Origin: UBA6626 sp963579995
GTDB lineage: Bacteria > Planctomycetota > Phycisphaerae > Phycisphaerales > Phycisphaeraceae
Assembly (NCBI GenBank): GCA_963579995.1
Contig: CAUZIY010000018.1
Coordinates: 1-31,742 of the forward strand
Reading direction: 5' to 3'
DNA: 31,742 nucleotides
The notes beneath the pieces were generated by a model. That model did no database searches and was not told where the DNA came from. It saw only the letters and a list, made by a program, of their open reading frames with translations. This document shows, piece after piece, positions 24,636 through 31,742 of the stretch (position 1 is its first letter; every line of letters begins with the position of its first letter). Both the position numbers and the translations under genes were made by a program.

Positions 24636-26108
24636 ATGCTCAACTCCATCGCCAACCAGATCTCTGCCGAGTATGCCATCTGGATCTTTGTGGGTCTGAA
24701 GATATTCATTGTCGCAGCAGTCTTTCTACCCGCCGTCAGCGTAATTGCCATGTTCAGCATCTGGTGGGAACGCAAGGTGGCTGCACACATTCAAAGCCGT
24801 GTTGGACCGATGCACGTGGGCGGGTGGCATGGGTGGGCCCAATCGCTCGCCGATGGAATCAAACTGATTCTCAAAGAAGACCTGATACCACGTGACGCTG
24901 ATTCGTTCCTCTTTCGTTTGGCCCCCTATCTCGCTTTCGCTCCGGTTTTTACGGCTTTTCTTGGTTTGGCTTTCGGACCGCAGCTCGTCTTTGAACAGAA
25001 ACTCAACATCGGTGTGCTTTATATTCTTGCGGTCCTCAGCATCGAGGTGATGGGCACGATTCTGGCCGGATGGGGTTCGGCAAGCAAATGGTCAATCTAC
25101 GGTGCCATGCGTGAAGCCTGCCAGATGGTCAGTTACGAGGTGCCGCTTGGACTTTCGATCATCTGCGCTGTGCTGGTCGCCGGCACATTGAATATGACCG
25201 AGCTCAGCTATTTACAAGGCGGTGGATTATCGAAGTGGTTTGTTTTCCACAATCCATTTATCTTTTGTACCGCATTGATCATGTTCATTGCAATGCTGGC
25301 TTCCAACAAGCGGGCGCCATTTGATTTGCCCGAGTCGGAATCTGAGCTTGTTGCCGGCTTTCATACCGAGTACAGCGGGTTACGCTTCAGTTTCTTTTTC
25401 TTCGCCGAGTACGCAGGCATGTTCATCCTTGGCGCAATCTTTGCCTTGTTGCTCTTCGGAGGCTGGAACAGTCCAATCGCCGCGTTTGATCCGGTGTATC
25501 ACGCCATTGGTTATGATCCGATTACCACGGGACAAGCTTATTTTTCTGGTAACATTGATGCCGCCACCACCTGGAGCGGTAAGGCTGCTGCAATGGGGTT
25601 GAGCAATATCGGCCTTGTGGTTTTAAACCTTTATTGCACCTTCTGGCTTGTGATCAAGGCGATGACCGTGGTCTTTATTCAGATGTGGCTACGCTGGACA
25701 CTACCACGGATTCGAATCGACCAAGTTCTCTATTGCTGTGTCAAAGTATTATTGCCCGCAAGTTTGATCACCTTGGTCGGTACTGCTGTTTGGATTTATA
25801 TCGTTCCGCAACCTGAAGCAGTGATCATTGGCAACAGAACCATCCACCGGCTTGGTCACCTTGCCAGTGACACAGCCGGGGTACAGTTGGTTACCCAGTT
25901 TGCGCTTACTGTGATTGGACTGGCAATTGTCGCTTCAGTTGTTGGGGTGGTGTTATGGGCATGGCTTCACCGCAGCCAGATGCCGCCCAAAACGCTCTTC
26001 CCGGACGTCATGCCGGTTGGCAATCAGCAAGCGTTCACCTCTGGTTCGCCAACCAATGAAGATGATGCGGCTGACCTCGACCAGACGACACAAGCCACAC
26101 CAGCTTAA
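24636..26108 (+). CDS. nuoH: NADH-quinone oxidoreductase subunit H (NuoH), long form
   Basis: A 490-residue membrane subunit of respiratory complex I, part of the quinone-binding site. Signatures: WWERKVAAHIQSRVGP (about 43-58), the GWAQSLADGIKLILKED loop, and RAPFDLPESESELVAGF at about 226-242. The ATG at 24636 has AGGA seven bases upstream and avoids overlap with the PHP gene. E. coli NuoH has 325 residues; here an insert of about 35 residues lies near 285-322 and an extra membrane segment plus a polar tail of about 45 residues is added at the C-terminus. No other nuo gene is in view: the next gene is on the opposite strand. Confidence 0.93.
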   Translation: MLNSIANQISAEYAIWIFVGLKIFIVAAVFLPAVSVIAMFSIWWERKVAAHIQSRVGPMHVGGWHGWAQSLADGIKLILKEDLIPRDADSFLFRLAPYLAFAPVFTAFLGLAFGPQLVFEQKLNIGVLYILAVLSIEVMGTILAGWGSASKWSIYGAMREACQMVSYEVPLGLSIICAVLVAGTLNMTELSYLQGGGLSKWFVFHNPFIFCTALIMFIAMLASNKRAPFDLPESESELVAGFHTEYSGLRFSFFFFAEYAGMFILGAIFALLLFGGWNSPIAAFDPVYHAIGYDPITTGQAYFSGNIDAATTWSGKAAAMGLSNIGLVVLNLYCTFWLVIKAMTVVFIQMWLRWTLPRIRIDQVLYCCVKVLLPASLITLVGTAVWIYIVPQPEAVIIGNRTIHRLGHLASDTAGVQLVTQFALTVIGLAIVASVVGVVLWAWLHRSQMPPKTLFPDVMPVGNQQAFTSGSPTNEDDAADLDQTTQATPA

Positions 26109-26168
26109 TAAGACACCCGTTTCAGGCTAATCCACGCAACGCAACACCCAGAAAGATTACCGTCATCC

Positions 26169-27267
26169 CTACGAGCGGCGGCGGCGACCAAAACAAAACA
26201 ACCCGAAATTCAACGTAAGCACTGTTGCTGGCTCCGGTATCAATATATTTAGACTCGCCGTTTGTGACGCGCCCCAATTGGCGCCAAGGATGCCAAGGTC
26301 GGCAACGTCCACCACACCATCGCCATTCGCATCACCCGCAACCGCCGACATACCTGGATCGTAAAAAGCAATGTGTACAGCACCGACACCGAAATTATTA
26401 TTCTCAATCAAAATGCCCAAGTCGGTGCCATCTGCATCAAATTTACGTACCTTTGGGGTACCGATATACCCTTCACTGACATAAAGATTGCCTTCTAAGT
26501 CAAAAGCAAGCGTTGTAGGAACACCGGGGCCAACACTGACCCATGGATCATCAAGTTCGGCACCCGTAGTGCCATCGGAACGGACAATTCGCTCCGTTTC
26601 ACCGCCTTCTGCGACCACCGCATAAAAATGGGCATCGGGACCCTCTGTGAGATCCGTGGTCCCGTGCAGAGTAAAATCACCACCCACCTGCGGTGTCGGG
26701 AGCGTTGGCAAGCCGCTCGCATCGTATCGCCGGATAACGCCTCCGGTCCCCAAGTTAGTCGGGTCACCGATGGACGCATACATGTTGCCATCGGCCAGGC
26801 CGAACATCACGCCAAACATCGTCGGCGTGTCGGGCACGCCAACCGCATTGCCCAAGCCCGTGCCATCAGGCGAGAACACTTGAACAAGGCTTTCACCACT
26901 ACCCGCTCGCACCACATACAGGTTGCCGTTCGGACCAAATGCCATTCCCTTGGTATTATGGTAGCCAGTACCCTGGATAAAGGTTGGCTCGACCAACTGA
27001 CCCGTATCTTTGTAGTAACGCCTAACCGAGCCGCCCTCAGAAACGTACACATGGAAGTCCGGGGCGGGACCCTCAATAGATAATTCATACTGTTTGCCCC
27101 GTGGCAAACACCTCAACGATTTCGCCGGTATCTTCGTTCACACGAAAGATCTCGCCCGTGTCACGTGCCGCAAGCAGTAGATCCATCTCTGCCAAATATT
27201 AGTGAGCGGCAAGAAGATGACCAGCCAGAATCACTAATGAAAATAACCCTATCTTTCGACAAAACAT
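26169..27267 (-). pseudogene. Disrupted NHL/SMP-30-type beta-propeller protein with dockerin-like repeat and PEP-CTERM
   Basis: The intact part is a 315-residue frame (26169-27116): propeller repeats (GPNGNLYVVRAG, LADGNMYASIGDP, DLEGNLYVSEGYIG), a calcium-binding dockerin-like motif GDANGDGVVDVADLGILGAN, then IPEPATVLTLNFGLFCFGRR, a PEP-CTERM sorting tail. Upstream on the same strand, an ATG at 27267 starts a good signal peptide (MFCRKIGLFSLVILAGHLLA) that meets TAA at 27199-27201; the same frame continues past it (MDLLLAARDTGEIFRVNEDT) and then needs a one-base shift, at or near the four-base run at 27097-27100, to enter the long frame. Two lesions suggest a pseudogene; sequencing error at the run, or a start at MDLLL, remain possible. 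Confidence 0.7.
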
Positions 27268-27403
27268 GCTTAACCCGCCTTCTGTTCTATCTTTGGACCG
27301 TCAACACAACAAAAAAAACACGGGGACAATAAACTGGCACGTGCTTGATGCGCCAATAAGAATCAAATTGACTTTCTATATACAACTTACATCTAACTTT
27401 ATT

Positions 27404-29314
27404 TCAATTGCCTGTCGTGGACGAAAATTTCTCCTTCATTTCATCGAAATAGGCGGAAAAAGGCTTGCCAATATGCCACCTGCCCCATGTTTGGCGATAG
27501 GGTGCTACAGCATCGATAATCTTCGATGGATTCGGTGGGCCCAAAAACGGAATCCCCTTATCAGCTGCCTCTTGCTTGAATTCGTCGTATCGATCAAGCC
27601 AAGACAAGTCAATCGACTGCCTGGCCAGCCATACTCGCTGCGACAGGATCTTGTCACCTTTCACTGCCGCCGCCGCCTCATCGAACAAGCGTGTCGCGGT
27701 ATTCATGTCTCGCACCGTGGCCCAACCTGCAGTGGTGAATTCATACGATCCCAACCATTGATCTTTGTTGCGATGTGCACCATCCACCATCGCCTCCATG
27801 TATTCCATCAAGATGGGAGCAGCAGCGCCGTAGTAACCATCGAGAAACTCGATCATCAGTTTGCGAGGATTTTGATTCGGGTTCCACAGCATCTGAGCCG
27901 TTACCCATGTCCGCAGCGCCAACAGGTCCGCTGCCTTGCCAAAGCCGCCCTGCACCATGATCCCGTCGACACCTATTTCATTGAAGAACTGCATATTGTC
28001 GCCACGGACAAAGTAATTGGGATGCGGCTGATAGTAGTTGCGGTTATTGGAGTCAAAGTCCCACACATATAACTTTGCAATACTCGCCCACTTCTTCAAT
28101 GCATGTGACTGAAAGGCATAGGTCCGAGACGGATCGAGGCGGTTCTGCGTATAGAGAGCCTGGTAGACCAAAACGTTCTTACGGGGCTGGACCGCTGCCG
28201 GCGGTGCTTCGGTATGCCAGTAAGCGGACACCCCAACAAAAACATCCGGATACACCTTTTCCACCTCCTGGGCAATGGCATTGGCCATCAGTACCCAGTT
28301 CCCTGAATCTGCTCCCTCTTTGTCACGCACGGCTTCACATCGCTCACACTGGCACATGTAGTAACCATGCCCTTGGTTGACCCAGACAACCTGTGGCGAA
28401 TTCCAAGTCCCCTGCCCCGCAGCAATTTCCGCCAGCAAAGCCTCTAGGATTGTTTTGCGTGCACCCTCACTGTGCGGACATGGCTGGGCATAGACTCGTC
28501 GCGTGCGTTCAAGAACCTCAACATAGGCGTCATAGGGATTGGGCTTGGGTTCATGCAACGCATTGTGTTTCCAGGTTTTGAGTACGTAACGGTAGGTATA
28601 TTCCTCATCTTCACTGCCCTCGTCACGTAGATAGGCGAACCACTCTGGATGCTTGATGTAATATTTCTCAGCTTTCAGGATCCTGCTTGGAATACCACGG
28701 GGGCTGGTATCAAAGCTCAAATCAAAACTTAGTCGGTGCCATGATCGCGCCTCAGGCAACATGGCTATCTCGCCTAGGATCACACGCACCTCAAAAGGAG
28801 GCGCATAGCGAATGTCCAATTCAGGAAGGCTCAGGCTAGGATCACTGGGAATGAACATGGCATCGGGCGCCCACCACCGACAACCGATCATGTCCTGCAA
28901 AAGGGTATAAATGGCATAAACCGTGCCTCGGGGCTTACCCCCAGCAACAATCAAATGGCCATCTACAGACTTAATCACGATTTCATCTGCCGCCAGACGA
29001 TCCCATTCAACTTTTGGTGCCAGTTGCCGTGCGACTGATGAATCACCGACGAAAATTCTTGACATTTCGGGAAACAACCCGGCAGTTGCATCATTCACGC
29101 CAATAATATCAAGCGTGGCTCCTGTAATCTTTTCAAGATACTTTTTCAGATCTGCAGTTGCAGATTTCTGTTTTTCCGAAGCATCGGGGGCCAGGACAAT
29201 CACCACCCTTGCTTCACCAGACCGCGCAACATCTATATCAGCTTGCACAATGCACGCTGCAGCCAGAACAAAAAGGAACATGTATTTTAGTTGTCCATAA
29301 CAAGTCCAATTCAT
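27404..29314 (-). CDS. Secreted DUF4838-domain protein
   Basis: A 636-residue protein with a signal peptide (YMFLFVLAAACIVQA, about residues 11-25). The N-terminal domain (VVIVLAPDASEKQKSATADL, then KKYLEKITGATL) resembles the small domain that precedes catalytic barrels in GH67/GH20-like enzymes. The DUF4838 region follows, with its typical YYMCQCERCEAV motif and GNWVLMANAIAQEV. DUF4838 proteins are abundant in Planctomycetes and Bacteroidetes and are thought to act on glycans; activity is not established here. The ATG at 29314 is preceded by GGGAG at six bases. It is divergent from the PhyH gene. It follows the broken PEP-CTERM gene's 5' end by 136 bases. Confidence 0.85.
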   Translation of the reverse strand: MNWTCYGQLKYMFLFVLAAACIVQADIDVARSGEARVVIVLAPDASEKQKSATADLKKYLEKITGATLDIIGVNDATAGLFPEMSRIFVGDSSVARQLAPKVEWDRLAADEIVIKSVDGHLIVAGGKPRGTVYAIYTLLQDMIGCRWWAPDAMFIPSDPSLSLPELDIRYAPPFEVRVILGEIAMLPEARSWHRLSFDLSFDTSPRGIPSRILKAEKYYIKHPEWFAYLRDEGSEDEEYTYRYVLKTWKHNALHEPKPNPYDAYVEVLERTRRVYAQPCPHSEGARKTILEALLAEIAAGQGTWNSPQVVWVNQGHGYYMCQCERCEAVRDKEGADSGNWVLMANAIAQEVEKVYPDVFVGVSAYWHTEAPPAAVQPRKNVLVYQALYTQNRLDPSRTYAFQSHALKKWASIAKLYVWDFDSNNRNYYQPHPNYFVRGDNMQFFNEIGVDGIMVQGGFGKAADLLALRTWVTAQMLWNPNQNPRKLMIEFLDGYYGAAAPILMEYMEAMVDGAHRNKDQWLGSYEFTTAGWATVRDMNTATRLFDEAAAAVKGDKILSQRVWLARQSIDLSWLDRYDEFKQEAADKGIPFLGPPNPSKIIDAVAPYRQTWGRWHIGKPFSAYFDEMKEKFSSTTGN

Positions 29315-29640
29315 ACAACGCTCCCTTATTAATTTATTGTTGCCAGACAAGCAGGGTCATTACGATAACTACAACCGGCACCCAAGTCACCAGACCTCAG
29401 CGTCAAGGCCTTGGAGCATGATGAACCCGTGTATTGACGGACTGCAACCACAAATACCGCAAGTGGCGACAATTTCTCCTGAAGGCAGAAAATAATGGTT
29501 TTCGCTTCGCCACAACCATTCCATCAGAACTCCTACCGGGGTATAATAAACTTGCCAGTTCAATTCATCTATGAGCACATACGGGTAATCGTTAGCGCGA
29601 CCCCACCACCGTGAATGGCTGGTTTTAGTAGAGGTCCTCC
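29315..29640. other. 326-base divergent spacer between DUF4838 and PhyH genes
   Basis: It should hold promoters for both genes, but none is convincing. A minus-strand frame of 63 codons (29387-29578, GTG start) reads protein-like and extends without an ATG into the PhyH gene; it is not accepted as a gene. AGAGG lies six bases before the PhyH ATG. Confidence 0.4.
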
Positions 29641-30561
29641 ATGATTCAAATAAACCATAGACTAACCAGTCTTGGTCGCAAGTTGGAAACTGCGCCGGAT
29701 GCTTTGGGCCAACTGGCTGTGAATAACGACCTGCTCAACGACAGCGACGGACTGCGACAACAGATCCAAGAGCAAGGCTATCTGTTCTTTCGTGGATTCT
29801 TCGATAGAGATCCGGTGATGGCCGTGCGTAATTTCATGTGTAGAAAATTAAACACGGCAGGTTTACTCGACCCTGGTTATCCGACCATCGAAGCCATTAG
29901 GCACCCTGAAACGAATATCCGCCTGACACCGAACCTGGCAGACAATAATCCGAAGCTCATGCGTCTATTGTATTCGGGACCCATGATCGATCTTTACCAC
30001 CGCCTCCTGGGCGGTCCGGTACGGCATTTCGACTACACCTGGTGCCGAACCATCTCGCCGGGCCATGGCACCAAACCGCACTGCGATGCAGTGTACATGG
30101 GACGTGGCACACCACGACTCTACACCTCATGGACCCCCATTGGCGATGCAAGCTACGAAGATGGTGGCCTAATGGTAATGGAGCAATCGCATCGTATTGA
30201 TCGACTGCGTAACCATTACTGTCGTAAAGATGTAGATTCCGTTTGTAGTAACCGAAAGGCAGAAAATGGTTCGATGAAAAAGAAAGATCCCAACTTTGGA
30301 GCCCTAACTTATGATCCTGTTAGACTCCGAAGAAACTTGGGACTCCGCTGGTTGACCACTGAGTACGAAGCTGGCGATCTGGTCATCTTTACCATTCACA
30401 CCGTGCACGGCAGTCTCGACAACCATGGGGCACGAATCCGACTGTCAACGGACTCACGCTACCAGCGCGCCGATGAGCCTGCCGACGACCGGTGGATCAG
30501 TATTCATGGCAAACCACCAACCAAACATGGTGAAAACTCTCAGCGGAAGATGATTTGCTAG
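29641..30561 (+). CDS. Phytanoyl-CoA dioxygenase (PhyH)-family protein
   Basis: A 306-residue Fe(II)/2-oxoglutarate oxygenase. The opening helix-strand QQIQEQGYLFFRGFF is typical of PhyH. Iron ligands are H147 and D149 in PHCDAVYM and H256 in TIHTVHGSLDN; an Arg for 2-oxoglutarate lies in ARIRLSTDSRYQ (265 or 267). TPIGDASYEDGGLMVMEQSH is the usual central strand. Planctomycetes carry many such genes with unknown substrates. It has a good ribosome site and is followed 79 bases later by a DapA-superfamily gene, with a small hairpin between; a shared catabolic role is inferred. Confidence 0.85.
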   Translation: MIQINHRLTSLGRKLETAPDALGQLAVNNDLLNDSDGLRQQIQEQGYLFFRGFFDRDPVMAVRNFMCRKLNTAGLLDPGYPTIEAIRHPETNIRLTPNLADNNPKLMRLLYSGPMIDLYHRLLGGPVRHFDYTWCRTISPGHGTKPHCDAVYMGRGTPRLYTSWTPIGDASYEDGGLMVMEQSHRIDRLRNHYCRKDVDSVCSNRKAENGSMKKKDPNFGALTYDPVRLRRNLGLRWLTTEYEAGDLVIFTIHTVHGSLDNHGARIRLSTDSRYQRADEPADDRWISIHGKPPTKHGENSQRKMIC

Positions 30562-30592
30562 CCGGGCCCATGGCCTGCTTATTGCTGAGACT

Positions 30593-30610
30593 CGAAGACA
30601 ACAATCTTCG
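30593..30610. other. Perfect 6-bp hairpin between PhyH and DapA-like genes
   Basis: CGAAGA at 30593-30598 and TCTTCG at 30605-30610 enclose CAACAA. There is no T-run after it, so it is not a standard terminator; it may be incidental or an mRNA structure before the DapA-like start. Confidence 0.3.
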
Positions 30611-30640
30611 CCGACCTCGAGATTATCTTTCGATAAATTG

Positions 30641-31582
30641 ATGAATCACTACGAATCTGTGAAATCACAAATCCGCGGCCCCGTCGTGGGGTTATTGACT
30701 CCATTTAGAAAAGATGGATCCGTTGACTACGAATCACTGGTTCCATACATCGAACACCAACTTGCCGCTGGGCTTGATGTTCTTGCTTTTTCACCAATGG
30801 TCAGCAGTTTGTGCGTGCTCACCACCGCCGAAACCTTGGCCGTTGCGGCCCGGACCAAACAGATCGTAGGCAACCGAGCCCTGGTCCTGGGGTCGACACG
30901 TGGCGACAGCCCCCTGGAAACCTTCGACCTGTTGCGCGGCTTTGAAACTGCAGGACTCGATGGCGTCTTTATCTTTCCGGGATACATCGGGCCCAAACCC
31001 GATATTTACCTCCGAATGCTTCTAACCTGCTGCACCATCACCTCGCTTCCGTTACTGGGCTTTTCCGTGTCCATTGAGTTTGACCGACGGTTTGGTGGTC
31101 TTTCCTGGATGGATCCAGATCACTGGCAACGCTTAGCCGAAACACCACAGATCATCGGGCTCAAGGATGACACGGGCAATACCAAGGGTCGCTTGGCAAT
31201 GGCCAAGCAATTTTCAAATCGCTTCGTAATTGTGGGACCAGGCATGCCAGACCGTTACATACGAGTCCACCATCTACCCGCCCAAGCCGAGTTGACATCC
31301 ATCGGCGACCTCGACATATCCGCAGAACGACGCTTTCATGATGCACTTGGTGCCCGCAATAAACAGAACGCCCGTACGATAATGACTCGAGCGATGGATT
31401 GCCTGCAACGTATCAATGCGGTGGGTGACTGCGGTTGGGGTATCGAACCTGCACAAGCCATTGCGTACTGCCGGGGACTACTGGACTCGCCGACCATGCG
31501 GCCGCCGCTTCCTACCCTGGCAAGTCCACAAATTGAGGCTATCCATGAACTGATCAATGCGTATGATGACCAATCATGCTGA
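30641..31582 (+). CDS. DapA-superfamily (dihydrodipicolinate synthase/NAL-like) protein, atypical
   Basis: A 313-residue TIM-barrel lyase-type protein. The opening GPVVGLLTPFRKDGSVDYES, then ALVLGSTRGDSPLET and GLDGVFIFPGYIG, follow the DapA/N-acetylneuraminate lyase pattern, and the Schiff-base lysine is K175 in GLKDDTGN. Two usual motifs are missing: the GTTGE phosphate/carboxylate loop is replaced by SPMVSSLC (about 51-58), and the YNxP strand carrying the catalytic Tyr is replaced by GFSVSIEF (140-147). So it may have lost or changed chemistry; it is unlikely to be the lysine-pathway enzyme. ATG 30641 is preferred over the TTG one codon earlier. It follows the PhyH gene. Confidence 0.83.
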   Translation: MNHYESVKSQIRGPVVGLLTPFRKDGSVDYESLVPYIEHQLAAGLDVLAFSPMVSSLCVLTTAETLAVAARTKQIVGNRALVLGSTRGDSPLETFDLLRGFETAGLDGVFIFPGYIGPKPDIYLRMLLTCCTITSLPLLGFSVSIEFDRRFGGLSWMDPDHWQRLAETPQIIGLKDDTGNTKGRLAMAKQFSNRFVIVGPGMPDRYIRVHHLPAQAELTSIGDLDISAERRFHDALGARNKQNARTIMTRAMDCLQRINAVGDCGWGIEPAQAIAYCRGLLDSPTMRPPLPTLASPQIEAIHELINAYDDQSC

Positions 31583-31704
31583 TTGATGTCATCATGCATT
31601 AGCCAATAGATTTTAACCGCCAACCACGTGAGGCTCACTGGTCTATACTCAAAATCAGATTAACAATCACATGCATTGATATGCCGTCGACTGGAGTATG
31701 CGTC

Positions 31705-31742
31705 ATGCCCATAAATAGTCTCATGAAACGGATCGCCATGGC
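31705..31742 (+). CDS. Possible start of a further gene, cut by the window end
   Basis: ATG at 31705 with GGAG eight bases upstream opens a frame (MPINSLMKRIAM) that runs off the window. The basic, then hydrophobic order could be the start of a signal peptide, but twelve codons cannot establish this. An in-frame ATG lies at 31681. Confidence 0.3.
   Translation, partial: MPINSLMKRIAM

Noticed and set aside
29387..29578. 63-codon minus-strand frame with a CGICGC motif between DUF4838 and PhyH genes
   Set aside because: It starts at GTG without a ribosome site, its frame extends antisense into the PhyH gene without an ATG, and I recognise no family.
1..31742. tRNA, rRNA, CRISPR arrays, IS elements, prophage or defence genes
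   Set aside because: No T-loop-like GGTTCRA stretch with an acceptor stem, no regularly spaced repeats, and no transposase, integrase or nuclease-defence motif was found by eye on either strand.

Overview
The window reads as a piece of chromosome from a member of the Planctomycetota, probably a Phycisphaerae-like lineage. The pointers are a dockerin-plus-PEP-CTERM protein, a DUF4838 protein, a secreted-type five-bladed beta-propeller glycosidase-like protein, a Tat-exported protein of a planctomycete type, a complete lipid A / outer-membrane block with an LpxC-FabZ fusion, and moderate GC. The lineage is inferred from gene content only. No rRNA, tRNA, CRISPR array, insertion sequence or phage gene was seen.

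Layout. (1) 262-4287: accessory catabolic-looking genes: a Tat-signal protein (-), a CnbZ/RidA-like deaminase-family protein (+) and a GH32/43-like propeller protein (+). (2) 4571-8258 (-): pyruvate:ferredoxin oxidoreductase split into two proteins, alpha+gamma and ferredoxin(delta)+beta. (3) 8450-10439 (-): two tandem duplicated small cupins followed by two tightly packed proteins I do not recognise; this is the least explained cassette. (4) 10650-17115 (+): bamA, skp/ompH, lpxD, lpxC-fabZ, lpxA, which together make and assemble the outer membrane; a UDP-glucuronate-4-epimerase-like gene follows behind its own promoter-like sequence (17309-18283). (5) 18387-21283 (-): a YhaM-like HD/OB exoribonuclease, a Trm112-like protein and murA, with a 309-base spacer holding two hairpins and a 28-codon ORF whose start overlaps the murA stop. 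(6) 21380-26108 (+): apt, a CPBP membrane protease, cysC, a PHP phosphoesterase and a solitary, long nuoH. (7) 26169-31582: more accessory genes: a PEP-CTERM propeller gene broken by an in-frame stop and a frameshift, a secreted DUF4838 protein, a PhyH-type dioxygenase and a DapA-superfamily protein lacking the usual active-site motifs. A further gene may start at 31705.

How the genes fit together. The central third is house-keeping envelope biogenesis: lipid A (LpxA, LpxC, LpxD), fatty acid dehydration (FabZ), outer-membrane protein insertion (BamA, Skp), peptidoglycan precursor synthesis (MurA) and a nucleotide-sugar epimerase. PFOR and NuoH point to ferredoxin-linked pyruvate metabolism and a respiratory complex I encoded mostly elsewhere. 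Both flanks look like carbohydrate/small-molecule degradation genes of the type planctomycetes carry in many copies. I do not see a clear new defence or mobile system; the best leads are the cupin cassette, the atypical DapA-like enzyme beside PhyH, the disrupted PEP-CTERM gene and the murA-coupled mini-ORF.
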